NCBI GenBank assembly: GCA_030042915.1
Contig: JASHYS010000019.1
Span: 1-8,699 of the forward strand
From: Acidobacteriaceae bacterium
Lineage (GTDB): Bacteria; Acidobacteriota; Terriglobia; Terriglobales; Acidobacteriaceae
Length of the DNA stretch: 8,699 nt
Direction: 5' to 3'
The first letter of the stretch is position 1, and each line of letters begins with the position of its first letter. A program made the position numbers and the translations under genes. This document shows, piece after piece, positions 1 to 7,566 of the stretch. The notes beneath the pieces were generated by a model, which did not search any database, was not told the DNA's origin, and was given only the letters and a program-made list of their open reading frames with translations.

Positions 1-1214
1 GTTCCGAAGAAGAACGGCAAGCCCCAGTCGAAGCCCGCTCCCGAGGGCTCTTCTCCTGACAGGCCGCTCATCGCTGCGTCGGACGAGGTAGAACCCAGCA
101 GCAGCGTCTCAGCGTTGGCCACGGTGAAGTTCGTGCTCAACGAGGCGCCATTTTCTCCTTCGTTGGTCGCCGACTGCGATTCCGTCGACGACGGGCAGTA
201 GAGGCCCGCGAGATCTCCGTTCGCAATCGTCGTCGAACACTCCGTTATGTCGTTGGCGTTCGGAAAGTAGAGACCGTTGGAGCCGCTGTCGATAAAGCTG
301 CCCGGCCCGGTGCAATTGTTGGTATCTGTGATGCCGTAGGTCTGGCCGCCGTACTTGGTCGTGAAATCAAAGCAGACCGTTGTAAAGACCGTGTCGCTCG
401 AGGGAAGCTGATTGTTCGACTCCGTGCCGATCCCGAAAACAAGCGAGCCGGTGACCGATGGCTCACTTCCTGAAACCGACGGCAGCTCCACGATCACGCC
501 GTTGTTGTCGGTAGAAAACAGCGCCACCGGATTCGCCACCTGGCCCGACACCGCGACAAACGCCATATTGCAGGTGTCGCCCGAGCAGCTGTAATAGATC
601 GGCTCCACGGGGCTGGCGAGACCGAAGGTCGGCGAACAGGGGCTGACGCCTTCGTAATAGCAATCGGTGGGTTCAAGACCCACGCCAAGAATCCCGTTGG
701 CTCCCATCTGGGCCGCCGAACTCTCGGCGACGCCGCCATTCGAGCAGGAGCTGGGAACGCCTGCGCTGCTGCCGCTGATTACCTGGATGGGCAACTTGGC
801 AGCGGTCTCACCGCCCAGGCTCACGTCGGCCTGCATCACCTGGCCCCACATATAAGCGCCGTCGATAAAGCTTTCGCAATCGTAAGCCGCTGAGCCGTTT
901 GAGGCGTCCACCGCGGGCAGGTTCAGCGACGATAGCTCCGACTGGAAGATGCGCACACCCGTTGAGCCGGTATCGACCAGAAGGTCAGGGATGGTGACGC
1001 AACTACTGGTGCTCCCCGGCACACACACGGTGGCGGACGCGAATGCAGCGTCGGGGTAATTTCCCGCCAGTCCGCCGTTGACCGCAATCGACAGAACATT
1101 CGAGCCGCTGCCCGTGATGGTCGAAGTGCCGCCAGTTGATTTGGTGCCGCTGGTGCCGCACCCGGTCACCGCTACGAGGCTTGCCACAACGAAACAGAGA
1201 GCAAAACTGCGCAC
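1..1214 (-). CDS. DUF3443-family lipoprotein, aspartic-protease-like (C-terminus off window)
   Basis: This is an open frame of 404 codons read leftward from a GTG at 1214, still open at the left edge. The start is chosen because AGGAG (1220-1224) lies 5 nt upstream. The N-terminus is a lipoprotein signal: hydrophobic residues 4-16, then V-T-G-C with the lipid cysteine at C19, followed by a Gly/Ser/Thr-rich linker to about residue 40. Two aspartic-protease-like motifs stand out: LVDTGSTG with D81 and FIDSGSNGLYF with D309. This two-aspartate layout recalls pepsin-like folds, but no activity is established. The visible end, FDWGLPFFFG, matches how I recall DUF3443 proteins ending, so only a few residues should be missing. 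The many cysteines suggest disulphides outside the cytoplasm. It is the second gene of an operon, 12 nt after the DUF2844 gene. The family assignment is from memory; a protease role is inference. Confidence 0.85.
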   Translation of the reverse strand, partial: MRSFALCFVVASLVAVTGCGTSGTKSTGGTSTITGSGSNVLSIAVNGGLAGNYPDAAFASATVCVPGSTSSCVTIPDLLVDTGSTGVRIFQSELSSLNLPAVDASNGSAAYDCESFIDGAYMWGQVMQADVSLGGETAAKLPIQVISGSSAGVPSSCSNGGVAESSAAQMGANGILGVGLEPTDCYYEGVSPCSPTFGLASPVEPIYYSCSGDTCNMAFVAVSGQVANPVALFSTDNNGVIVELPSVSGSEPSVTGSLVFGIGTESNNQLPSSDTVFTTVCFDFTTKYGGQTYGITDTNNCTGPGSFIDSGSNGLYFPNANDITECSTTIANGDLAGLYCPSSTESQSATNEGENGASLSTNFTVANAETLLLGSTSSDAAMSGLSGEEPSGAGFDWGLPFFFG

Positions 1215-1219
1215 AAAAA

Positions 1220-1224
1220 CTCCT
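1220..1224 (-). promoter_or_regulatory. Shine-Dalgarno AGGAG fixing the GTG start of the DUF3443 gene
   Basis: Plus-strand CTCCT reads AGGAG on the coding strand, 5 nt before the GTG at 1214. It lies in the 12-nt gap after the TAA of the upstream gene, which supports both the non-ATG start and co-translation of the pair. Confidence 0.75.
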
Positions 1225-1226
1225 GC

Positions 1227-1742
1227 TTACTTTATTTGGTCTGCCTGAACACCGGCAGGCAGCATGCCGGGCACGTAGGCGCGCCCGTAATAGGCGCCGA
1301 TGTGGCCGCCGGTCTGCACAACCAGCCCCGGCTCCTGAATATTTAAGGGTCTGTGACCAAAGTGTTGCGGCTGCGCCTGCACGGCCGCCGAGTACTGCGC
1401 GAAATAGGACCCCAGAACCTGCTGCATCTGCGGAGGCGCCTGGCCGCGCCAGGTTACGGCAAATACCGTTCCGCTCGAGGAAACGTACTCGTCTACCACG
1501 ATTCCCCCGGGCGACTGGATTTCATGCATGTCGTAGCTGCCTGCATGCGTCACGTTGTCGGTCGCTCTCATGCTTGTGCGGTCGGTTTCGACGGAGTTGA
1601 CGTTTCCGCCCAGCGACGCAAAAGCCGGCACCGCAGCCGCAACCACGGTGGCCAGCGCCGCCGTGTGGCAGAGCGCCCACACAGGTGACTTCGAGCGCGC
1701 CCAAAAACTGAGCCCCACGACTTTCACTTCAATGTGCTCCAT
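1227..1742 (-). CDS. DUF2844-family exported protein
   Basis: A 171-residue protein of unknown function. The frame stays open upstream to an ATG at 1889, but the ATG at 1742 is preferred: GAAGGTG lies about 8 nt upstream and it gives a usable signal peptide. ATG 1769 and GTG 1730 remain possible. Residues 1-42 have a polar N-terminus, a hydrophobic stretch from about 22 to 40, and a likely signal peptidase I site at AFA|SLGG. The mature part starts with the LGG...SVE.DR segment, then HEIQSPGG..V.EYVS, GTVFAVTWRG, and a C-terminal RAYVPGMLPAGV; this order matches my memory of DUF2844. No catalytic residues are evident, so it may be a small periplasmic partner. It leads an operon with the DUF3443 gene, a pairing I also recall from Burkholderia. 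Function is unknown. Confidence 0.8.
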   Translation of the reverse strand: MEHIEVKVVGLSFWARSKSPVWALCHTAALATVVAAAVPAFASLGGNVNSVETDRTSMRATDNVTHAGSYDMHEIQSPGGIVVDEYVSSSGTVFAVTWRGQAPPQMQQVLGSYFAQYSAAVQAQPQHFGHRPLNIQEPGLVVQTGGHIGAYYGRAYVPGMLPAGVQADQIK

Positions 1743-2059
1743 TTCAATTTCACCTTCGATGTTGTCCATGTCTTTGACGGCGCCTCTGTGGATTTGGATG
1801 CTTTGGATCTCGCACGAAGGCCGCTTTGGTGCGGCTGGGCGTGCAGCGCGGGTGGCAAGGGATTTTCCGGGAGCAAATTTATCCGGCATTCGCCAGGCCT
1901 GACGCTAACTTCGGGCGTGAATTTACGTCTAATGAGACGCTATTTATATGCGGCGCACTGGCAGCGCTCTCCAGCATTAAGTTGGCTGCGAATCTGAAGA
2001 GCACAGCTCTTAGAATCTACGCGAGAACTGGCTCCTGGCACACCCGCAGCGTTTAAGTA

Positions 2060-2130
2060 GGAGGGAGCGGCAGCCTTTAGGCTGCTGAAACTCCGCATAA
2101 GTGACCCGCGCGCCTTTAGCCGCGGGCCTT
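2060..2130 (+). repeat. Palindromic dispersed repeat, copy 1 (two hairpins)
   Basis: A 71-nt unit beginning GGAGGGAGC. Hairpin 1 is an 8-bp stem, 2068-2075 with 2080-2087, around a TTTA loop, with one G-T wobble at 2069/2086. A linker containing GCATAAG follows. Hairpin 2 pairs CCCGCG (2105-2110) with CGCGGG (2121-2126) around a CTTTAG apex. Copy 2 at 2830-2899 is closely similar along the whole length and copy 3 at 7801-7860 is more diverged. All three have the same orientation and lie between genes. Confidence 0.85.
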
Positions 2131-2219
2131 TCGCGGCCACAGCCGAGTTCTCGCGCAGACACTTTAGCCAGATCAACCGGGACTTCGGCCCGGCAAATCT
2201 TCTTTTCCTCATTTCGCGG

Positions 2220-2225
2220 TATCCT
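2220..2225 (+). promoter_or_regulatory. Possible -10 box (TATCCT) of the DUF2203 gene
   Basis: TATCCT lies 19 nt before the ATG at 2245. If used, the transcript leader would be very short, which would fit the lack of a clear Shine-Dalgarno sequence there. No convincing -35 element is seen, so this is a weak call. Confidence 0.25.
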
Positions 2226-2244
2226 ATGAGTAGAGCTCCCCGGT

Positions 2245-2679
2245 ATGAAGATTTTCACTCTCGACGAGGCGCAATCGCTTCTTCCGGTGCTTGAGTCACT
2301 TCTCAAGCGGGCCATGGAAGGAAAGCGTTCCGCACAGACTGTGGAGTCGGACCTGAATGGGCTCGCCCACCGCATTTATCTCGCTGGCGGGATGCGGTTG
2401 AATCCGACCGGCGTTGCCAAACAGCGCGCCGAGATGGACGCCCACCTCAAGCATGTGCGCGAGTGCGTTGCCGAAATCGACGCCATCGGGGTGCAGGTGA
2501 AAGACCTGGAAACGGGCCTCCTCGATTTCCCCTGCCGCATCGACAATGAGATTGTTCTGCTTTGCTGGCGCTTGGGAGAGCCCGCGATCCAGCATTGGCA
2601 TACACCCGAAGCCGGCTTTCAAGGCCGCCAGCCCGTGGATGAGCGCTTCCGCCGCCGCGCCTCCGGCCGTCCAAACTAG
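2245..2679 (+). CDS. DUF2203 family protein
   Basis: A 144-residue, probably cytoplasmic protein with no signal peptide or membrane segment. It opens with MKIFTLDEAQSLLPVLESLL, the N-terminal signature I associate with DUF2203. A charged helical middle part follows (about residues 15-85). The C-terminal block has GVQVKDLETGLLDFP (about 83-97) and LLCWRLGEP..IQHWH (about 105-119), then GFQGRQPVDE (about 123-132). The conserved C-W-R-H-W-H residues are suggestive, but no activity is known for the family. The ATG has no strong ribosome site upstream, yet MKIFTLDEA is the expected start. The gene stands alone between two repeat-bearing gaps and its neighbours give no hint of its role. Confidence 0.85.
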   Translation: MKIFTLDEAQSLLPVLESLLKRAMEGKRSAQTVESDLNGLAHRIYLAGGMRLNPTGVAKQRAEMDAHLKHVRECVAEIDAIGVQVKDLETGLLDFPCRIDNEIVLLCWRLGEPAIQHWHTPEAGFQGRQPVDERFRRRASGRPN

Positions 2680-2715
2680 TCCCCTGCGTCAAGAATTCGC
2701 AACACAACAAAGACG

Positions 2716-2727
2716 GTCATCCTGAGC
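2716..2727 (+). repeat. GTCATCCTGAGC motif, copy 1
   Basis: This 12-mer starts 37 nt after the stop codon of the DUF2203 gene. A copy with one mismatch (GTTATCCTGAGC, 7567-7578) starts 39 nt after the stop of the membrane-protein gene. The sequence resembles an intergenic repeat start that I recall as frequent in several bacterial phyla. Its function is unknown. Confidence 0.55.
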
Positions 2728-2731
2728 AAAG

Positions 2732-2819
2732 TTTGGCGCGATTGCGCCAAATGCGGTTTTGAAAGGGCACGGATTTATCCGTGCCGACAAGCCCAATGAA
2801 AAGGCCCCGGCTTTAGCCG
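2732..2819 (+). repeat. Three tandem hairpins with four-base loops
   Basis: Hairpin a: TTTGGCGC (2732-2739) pairs perfectly with GCGCCAAA (2744-2751), loop GATT. Hairpin b: GGCACGGA (2766-2773) pairs perfectly with TCCGTGCC (2778-2785), loop TTTA. Hairpin c: CGGC (2808-2811) pairs with GCCG (2816-2819), loop TTTA. They run directly into repeat copy 2, whose hairpin loops are also TTCA, so the same loop type recurs with different stem sequences. Confidence 0.8.
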
Positions 2820-2829
2820 CCGAGGGATC

Positions 2830-2899
2830 GGAGGGAGCAGCAGCCTTCAGGCTGCTGAATTCTTCATAAGAGGCCTGTGCGGCTTCAGCCGCGGACCTT
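2830..2899 (+). repeat. Palindromic dispersed repeat, copy 2 (two hairpins)
   Basis: A 70-nt unit beginning GGAGGGAGC. Hairpin 1 is a perfect 8-bp stem, CAGCAGCC (2838-2845) with GGCTGCTG (2850-2857), loop TTCA. The linker contains TCATAAG. Hairpin 2 is GCGGCT (2879-2884) with AGCCGC (2887-2892). It aligns with copy 1 almost end to end with a single-base length difference. The reverse strand translates to FSSLKAAAPS, as in copy 1, so it can produce false small-protein calls. Confidence 0.85.
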
Positions 2900-3057
2900 C
2901 CGCATCGATCGGAAAAACCCACGAACTGCCGTAGAATTTTTCCCCGAACCGAGCGGAAAGCCCTCCGAGTGCGTCCCTTCTTCGGAAATATCAGCGGAGC
3001 GTGACCTCGGTGTGCGCGGCGTGACAAGCTTTGCCACCCAGCCGCTGCCCTTTTGAG

Positions 3058-3063
3058 TAGAAT
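3058..3063 (+). promoter_or_regulatory. Possible -10 box (TAGAAT) of the propeller/SH3/membrane-protein unit
   Basis: TAGAAT lies 62 nt upstream of the ATG at 3126. The nearest -35-like sequence, TTGCCA (3031-3036), is 21 nt away, which is longer than ideal. A promoter somewhere in this leader is expected because the gene begins a plus-strand cluster, but this exact site is uncertain. Confidence 0.3.
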
Positions 3064-3125
3064 CGGCTCAGGATCGTTCGCGGAACCAAATGCCCTGCAA
3101 GCGGGCGAATTGCGAGGAAGTGACC

Positions 3126-4322
3126 ATGAAGATCGGAATGAGGGCGGGGCTTCTGCTTGCATTCGCCCTGCTCCTGCCGGGATGCAAAAATTTCTGGGAT
3201 CTGCCCACGAATTCGTCTACCGGCGCTAGCGGCAGCGGCACAACCGATTCCAGCGGCGTCTTTTACGTGCTCGACCAGACCACCAGTGAGATCGCCGGCT
3301 ACTCCATTTCATCGGGCAGCCTTCAAAGCGTCTCCAACAGTCCCTACACGCTATCCGCCGAGCCCACCTGCATTGCCGTCGCGGCAGGCGGCGGATTTCT
3401 CTACGTTGGCACCGTGAACGGTATCTATCTCTACTCTGTCGGCTCGGGCGGCGCTTTGAGCGTGGGAAACAGTGGAAACCCGATCTCCTCCGACATTCCT
3501 TCCGCCATGCAGGTAAGCGGGTCGTGGCTGATCGACGCGTTTATTAACTCCGGCGGGCAAGTGCAGATGGATGCAATTGCGATCAACTCGTCGACCGGAG
3601 CATATGCGGGTCCGGGCGGCGCACCGCCCGATCAGACCTTCAGCATCTCCAACGCGACGGTAGAACCAGGGCAGATGGTCCTTTCGCCCGACGGAGACAA
3701 CCTGTTTGTTGCCCTCGGCAGCGGTGGGGCCATCGTGGTGCCTTTTACCACGGGTAATTCCAACCCTCTGGGAACGACGGCAAAGACCATCGCTGTGGTG
3801 AACACCGGCGGTTCGGCGCTTTCAGTCGGCGTCGATCCCACCAACCGGGTGTTTTACATCGGCGAGACCATCGCGAACTCCTCGGCCAATTCCGGCGGAC
3901 TCGTCGTATACAACTACAGCTCGTTGAGCGGCACGCCGACACAGATTTCCGGCTCGCCCATCGCCAGCGGCGGACTGTCGCCGAACGCCATTCTGCCCGT
4001 CGCATCGGGCGATTACGTCTATGTCGCCAACGGCCAGGGCGAAACCTCGGCAGGAAACATCGCGTGGTTTCCCATCACCGCCTCGGGAACCACGTATACC
4101 ATCGCTTCCGGCAGCACCGTTGCTTCGGGAATCTACCCGATCGGTCTGGCCGAAGATAGTGACGACAATTTTGTGCTGGCGGTTTCTACTGGTGGTTCCA
4201 CATCGAGCGGCGATCCTGACCTCGACGCGTATACCATGAGCTCGGGCGCGCTCACCTCGGCCCTCACTTCTACCACCGGCTCCGATCCTGTGAAAGCGAT
4301 TGCTATCGCTGCGCTGCCGTGA
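3126..4322 (+). CDS. Seven-bladed beta-propeller lipoprotein (lactonase/YVTN type)
   Basis: A 398-residue exported lipoprotein. ATG 3126 is chosen over upstream starts because GAGGAAG (3114-3120) precedes it and the protein then starts with a compact lipoprotein signal: MKIG.R, a Leu/Ala-rich core, and L-P-G-C with the lipid cysteine at C20. A Ser/Gly/Thr linker runs to about residue 45. The rest is propeller: seven repeats can be traced, typically P..I.....G.FLYV......I..Y....G.L, for example with strands FYVLDQ (about 46), FLYVG, NLFVAL, VFYIGE, YVYVAN and FVLAVS. The final PVKAIAIAAL strand could close the ring with the first blade. It resembles the lactonase-type/YVTN propellers. No lactonase catalytic residues were identified, so a binding or scaffold role is equally likely. 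It is the first gene of a plus-strand cluster; the next start is 64 nt away. Confidence 0.85.
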   Translation: MKIGMRAGLLLAFALLLPGCKNFWDLPTNSSTGASGSGTTDSSGVFYVLDQTTSEIAGYSISSGSLQSVSNSPYTLSAEPTCIAVAAGGGFLYVGTVNGIYLYSVGSGGALSVGNSGNPISSDIPSAMQVSGSWLIDAFINSGGQVQMDAIAINSSTGAYAGPGGAPPDQTFSISNATVEPGQMVLSPDGDNLFVALGSGGAIVVPFTTGNSNPLGTTAKTIAVVNTGGSALSVGVDPTNRVFYIGETIANSSANSGGLVVYNYSSLSGTPTQISGSPIASGGLSPNAILPVASGDYVYVANGQGETSAGNIAWFPITASGTTYTIASGSTVASGIYPIGLAEDSDDNFVLAVSTGGSTSSGDPDLDAYTMSSGALTSALTSTTGSDPVKAIAIAALP

Positions 4323-4386
4323 GCGCTGCCACCAGGGGAACAACGGACCAAGGTAACGCGGAAACACTCGAGCGGAGCCGGTGCGC

Positions 4387-5664
4387 ATGAAGAGCGGCGC
4401 GGCTGCGGTGGTATTCTCAAGGCAAACGCCACAGTCTGTGCTCAATCGCTTTCCAATCTTCACTGTCTGCATTTTCCGGCGCTTCCTGGCTGCATTCGTG
4501 CTGCCCGTGATGGCGCTGTGCGGTTTTTCGCTGATGAGCGGATGCGCCCGATTGAGGCATCAGCAGCGCGAGATGGTCTATGTCTCCATCCGCGAAACCT
4601 ATCTGCACGACCGCGTGGCCCCGGTTTCGAACCGGGTGTGCGAGGTCGTCAACGGGCAACCCCTCCAGGTTCTCGAGCACGGCCACCGGTTTCTGAAGGT
4701 GCAAACTGAGAAGAACGAAATCGGCTGGATTGAAGATCACGCCGTAATCGACGCCAAAACCTACGACGCCTTCGTCGAGCTTGCCGAGCAACATAAGGAC
4801 GATCCCGTAGCCGTCGAGGCTACGCTGCGCGACGACCTCACCATGCACCTGCTGCCGGGCCGCGAGACGCAGCGGTTTTATCTGCTCGCGGCGAACACCA
4901 AGGTCCAGCTCCTCAAGCGCGCATCTGCGCCCAAGAAGGCGGTTGAACTGCAGGGCCCGCTGCCCAGCGCGCCAAAGCCCCCTGAACCGAGCAAGGCCGC
5001 GCCGGGATCAGCGCCCGCGACCGCTCCCGGGGCGACGGCCAGCGCAGAGGAAACCGAGCCGCCCGAGATGGAAGACTGGTGGCTGGCGCGGGATGCGCAG
5101 GGCCATGTGGGCTGGCTCTTGGCCAAAGGCCTTGACGTTGACGTTCCCGATGAGGTTGCGCAGTACGCCGAGGGGCAGCGCATCGTAGGCGCATGGGTGC
5201 TCGCCAAAGTCAGCGACGCACAATCCGACTTCCCCAATCATCAGGCTCCCGAATACCTGACCGTCCTGTCGCCGCTCAAACCCGGCCTTCCCTTCGATTT
5301 CGACCAGGTGCGCGTTTTCACATGGAGCCTCAAGCATCACCGCTACGAGACGGCGTTTCGCCTGCATCCCATCCAGGGATTTCTGCCGGTGCGCGTCTTC
5401 AAGGCCAACAAGTCTGGCGCCACCGTTCCGGCATTCAGTTTTCTGTTGGCCAGCAACAACAATCTCATCACCGATCCTGCATCGGGCATAACCCGCCCCG
5501 TGGCTCCGCGCACTATCGATTACGAGATGGTTGACACACGCGTCCAGCGGATGGGCCCGGACATGTCGCCGATACCGATCATGCACGAGCCGGGCGAAAA
5601 GACTGAGGGCAAGGGAGCGAAGGCGCAAGGAAGCAAGAAGATCGCGAAAAGAAAGAAGAACTAG
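4387..5664 (+). CDS. SH3-like domain lipoprotein with basic C-terminal tail
   Basis: A 425-residue protein. ATG 4387 is preferred to GTG 4381 because GGAG (4374-4377) is 9 nt from the former and 3 nt from the latter. A long polar N-terminus precedes a hydrophobic segment (about 33-50) that ends in L-M-S-G-C, putting the lipid cysteine at C53. Residues 63-122 look like a bacterial SH3 domain ([11 protein letters not shown]..., [24 protein letters not shown]). Residues about 144-180 with about 228-265 ([20 protein letters not shown]) look like a second SH3-like domain split by a Pro/Ala-rich linker (about 185-225). A further beta-rich region follows, and the last 20 residues are strongly Lys-rich. 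SH3-like domains of exported proteins often bind peptidoglycan or proteins; the target here is unknown. It sits between the propeller lipoprotein and a polytopic membrane protein, probably in the same transcript. Confidence 0.75.
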   Translation: MKSGAAAVVFSRQTPQSVLNRFPIFTVCIFRRFLAAFVLPVMALCGFSLMSGCARLRHQQREMVYVSIRETYLHDRVAPVSNRVCEVVNGQPLQVLEHGHRFLKVQTEKNEIGWIEDHAVIDAKTYDAFVELAEQHKDDPVAVEATLRDDLTMHLLPGRETQRFYLLAANTKVQLLKRASAPKKAVELQGPLPSAPKPPEPSKAAPGSAPATAPGATASAEETEPPEMEDWWLARDAQGHVGWLLAKGLDVDVPDEVAQYAEGQRIVGAWVLAKVSDAQSDFPNHQAPEYLTVLSPLKPGLPFDFDQVRVFTWSLKHHRYETAFRLHPIQGFLPVRVFKANKSGATVPAFSFLLASNNNLITDPASGITRPVAPRTIDYEMVDTRVQRMGPDMSPIPIMHEPGEKTEGKGAKAQGSKKIAKRKKN

Positions 5665-5692
5665 GTCTCCGACCGCGTACTCTTGTACCAAC

Positions 5693-5698
5693 GGTGAG
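5693..5698 (+). promoter_or_regulatory. Ribosome site GGTGAG setting the start of the membrane-protein gene
   Basis: GGTGAG lies 9 nt before ATG 5708. It supports this start over in-frame starts back to 5531, which would overlap the previous gene by over 130 nt and add a long Arg-rich, low-complexity segment. Confidence 0.55.
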
Positions 5699-5707
5699 TT
5701 CCCTCGA

Positions 5708-7528
5708 ATGACGCGTAAAGCAAGACGGCGCCGGAGTAAAACTCAAAAGCCGCCGAAGTTCAACTGGGCGCCGCTCGCCGCACCCGCCGTCGTCCTGCTT
5801 GCGGCCATGGCCGCCATGTGGCCGCTCATCATCACCGGCCCTTCGTGCAATGGCGACTTCTATTTCCATTTTGTTTCGTGGGCCGATGCCCAGCGCAGCA
5901 TGGCTCAGGGCATCTTCTACCCGCACTGGGCAAACAGTCCCAATTTCGGCTTCGGCGAGCCGCGCTTCGTCTTCTATCCCCCTCTCACCTGGATGGTCGG
6001 AGCCCTCCTCGGCCTGGTTTTGCCGTGGAAGGCTGTAGCCGTCGCTTTTATCTTTTTGCTGTTTGCCGCAACCGGCTTGGCTAATCGCGCCTTGGCGCGC
6101 CAGGTGATGGCAGATGGGCCCGCCACTCTGGCAGGGTGCGCGTCGATTTTCCTGGGCCGAGGCATTGCCGACGTAGCCCTCCGGTCCGACTACGCAGAGC
6201 TCACCGGCGGCTTCTGGATTCCCCTCCTGCTCCTGTTTCTTTTGCGCACCCGCAATCCTTCCGCACGCCTCTGGGAGCGCGCATTCGATGGCTCGGCCAC
6301 GCCACTCGCCCTGGTGGTAGCCGGCATTTGGCTCAGCAACGGGCCGTTAGGCATCGAGGCCTGCTACCTGGCTGCCGCAATTGCGCTTCTCTCAGCCGCC
6401 CTCGCCAGGTCCTGGGCGCCGATTGTGCGGGCCGCGGTTGCCGTGCCCGTGGGTATGGGCCTCGCCGCCATTTATCTCATTCCCGCGGTCTGGCAGCGGA
6501 GCTGGGGCAACTTTCAGGAAGCCGTCACCAAGATCAACTTCCGCGTCGAAAACAACTGGCTTTTTCAACGCCACGCGGATCCCATCTGGTTGGCTCACGA
6601 TGGCACCCTCTTCAGGATCTCCATCACCGGCGCGGCCATGTTCGCGGTGGCTGCCGCTTCCATGCTGGTGGCATTCAAGCGCGGCACTCTGCCGCGTGAT
6701 CGCCGGTGGCGCATCCCGCTGATGGTGATTCCTTTTGTCGTTTTTTTCCTTCAGTTCCCTGTTTCCTGGCCGCTCTGGAACTGGCTGCCCGAGCTCAAAT
6801 ATCTCCAGTTTCCGTGGCGATGGTTTCTCGTCATGCAGCCCTCAGTGGCGATTCTCTTTGCGGCGGCCGCTTGGGTGGCGCCCGGGCGCCGGCGAATTGC
6901 GATTCTGGCAGCGTCTGCGGTGGTGTTTCTTGCCGCCGGAGTAGCCGAATGGGTGTTTTTCTTCGGCAGTTGCAAGGTCTTCGATGACCGTCTCGAAGCT
7001 TGGGAAGTGCAAGGCGGCGCCTACGGCAAGCCCGAATACTCTCCGCCGGGGGTCCAGTACCAGCTGACACTGCCCGACACTCCCAGCAACTGCGTGGTAA
7101 GCAACCTCAGCGATCTTGCCAACATTTCGGGCGAGCCGGGCGAGGTGATGCAGCGTGTTCGGCCGGGGAGCCAGGACATTTGCAAAGGCAACTTTGCTGA
7201 AGTAAATCTGCCGGAGCTCAAGGAGTTCAGCGGCACCGCGGACCAGGCAGGCTACCTCATTTTGCGCTTGCGAGATTTCCCCGCGTGGCACGTCACCTTG
7301 AACGGGCGCGCGGTCACTCCCTTGCTTGAGCCGGGCCACGGGCTGATGGCCGTGCCTGTCACGCCGGGGCCCGTCACCGTCATTGCACGATGGACAATTT
7401 CCGCCGATGTCATCGTCGCGCGCTGGCTCAGCGCGCTGTCCCTCCTTCTGCTTGCCGCTCTGTATTTAGCCGAGCGGCGCCTGCGGCAGACGTTAACCCA
7501 GAACGCGCGATCCCCGGCAGCGAGCTAG
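5708..7528 (+). CDS. Polytopic membrane protein, PTPS-related/YfhO-like, probable GT-C-type
   Basis: A 606-residue integral membrane protein. A basic cytoplasmic N-terminus (RKARRRR) precedes the first membrane helix (about 21-43). The first outer loop carries GDFYFHFVSWAD (D50, H54, D60), YPHWANSPNFGFGEPRFVFYPP (within 71-92), the acidic and aromatic-rich kind of loop seen in GT-C glycosyltransferase-like proteins. About ten more hydrophobic segments follow, roughly between 93 and 417. LKYLQFPWRWF (363-373) is a motif I recall from the PTPS-related and YfhO families. Residues about 420-565 form an outer beta domain ending in FPAWHVTLNGRAV and GLMAVPV.PGPVTV, like the YfhO C-terminus, and a last helix lies at about 568-588. 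The family probably handles lipid-linked sugars or envelope glycopolymers, but donor and acceptor cannot be read from the sequence. It lies 43 nt after the SH3 lipoprotein gene. The PTPS label refers to a Pfam name, not to pterin synthesis. Confidence 0.8.
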   Translation: MTRKARRRRSKTQKPPKFNWAPLAAPAVVLLAAMAAMWPLIITGPSCNGDFYFHFVSWADAQRSMAQGIFYPHWANSPNFGFGEPRFVFYPPLTWMVGALLGLVLPWKAVAVAFIFLLFAATGLANRALARQVMADGPATLAGCASIFLGRGIADVALRSDYAELTGGFWIPLLLLFLLRTRNPSARLWERAFDGSATPLALVVAGIWLSNGPLGIEACYLAAAIALLSAALARSWAPIVRAAVAVPVGMGLAAIYLIPAVWQRSWGNFQEAVTKINFRVENNWLFQRHADPIWLAHDGTLFRISITGAAMFAVAAASMLVAFKRGTLPRDRRWRIPLMVIPFVVFFLQFPVSWPLWNWLPELKYLQFPWRWFLVMQPSVAILFAAAAWVAPGRRRIAILAASAVVFLAAGVAEWVFFFGSCKVFDDRLEAWEVQGGAYGKPEYSPPGVQYQLTLPDTPSNCVVSNLSDLANISGEPGEVMQRVRPGSQDICKGNFAEVNLPELKEFSGTADQAGYLILRLRDFPAWHVTLNGRAVTPLLEPGHGLMAVPVTPGPVTVIARWTISADVIVARWLSALSLLLLAALYLAERRLRQTLTQNARSPAAS

Positions 7529-7566
7529 TCTTCGTGGCGCGCCAATAACCATCACAAGAAGCGGTT

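Larger units (their letters stand above)
1743..2244. other. Divergent intergenic region with palindromic repeat copy 1
   Basis: About 500 nt between the minus-strand DUF2844 gene and the plus-strand DUF2203 gene. It must hold both promoters, but no strong -35/-10 pair is visible. On the minus strand a CATATAAAT (about 1942-1950) could be a -10 region without a good -35. The right half is occupied by repeat copy 1 (2060-2130). The frames that cross this region have no recognisable protein content, apart from the in-frame upstream extension of the DUF2844 frame. Confidence 0.6.
2680..3125. other. Intergenic hairpin mosaic and leader of the propeller gene
   Basis: This 446-nt gap has no credible gene. 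From left to right it holds a GTCATCCTGAGC motif (2716-2727), five hairpins in a row between 2732 and 2892, the last two forming repeat copy 2, and then about 200 nt of unstructured leader with a possible -10 box (3058-3063). The hairpins may end transcription from DUF2203, although no T-tract follows any of them. Confidence 0.7.

Noticed and set aside
1743..1889. Upstream in-frame start of the DUF2844 gene at 1889
   Set aside because: It would put about 49 charged residues ahead of the signal peptide; ATG 1742 has a better ribosome site.
2732..2892. The tandem hairpins as a CRISPR array
   Set aside because: Stem sequences differ, there are no identical direct repeats with unique spacers, and no cas gene is present.
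5008..5691. Long minus-strand frame opposite the SH3 lipoprotein gene
   Set aside because: It is the antisense shadow of a gene with a clear signal peptide and domains, and shows no protein family features itself.
5531..5707. Upstream in-frame extension of the membrane-protein gene
   Set aside because: It overlaps the SH3 lipoprotein gene in another frame, is Arg-rich without domain character, and ATG 5708 has a suitable ribosome site.
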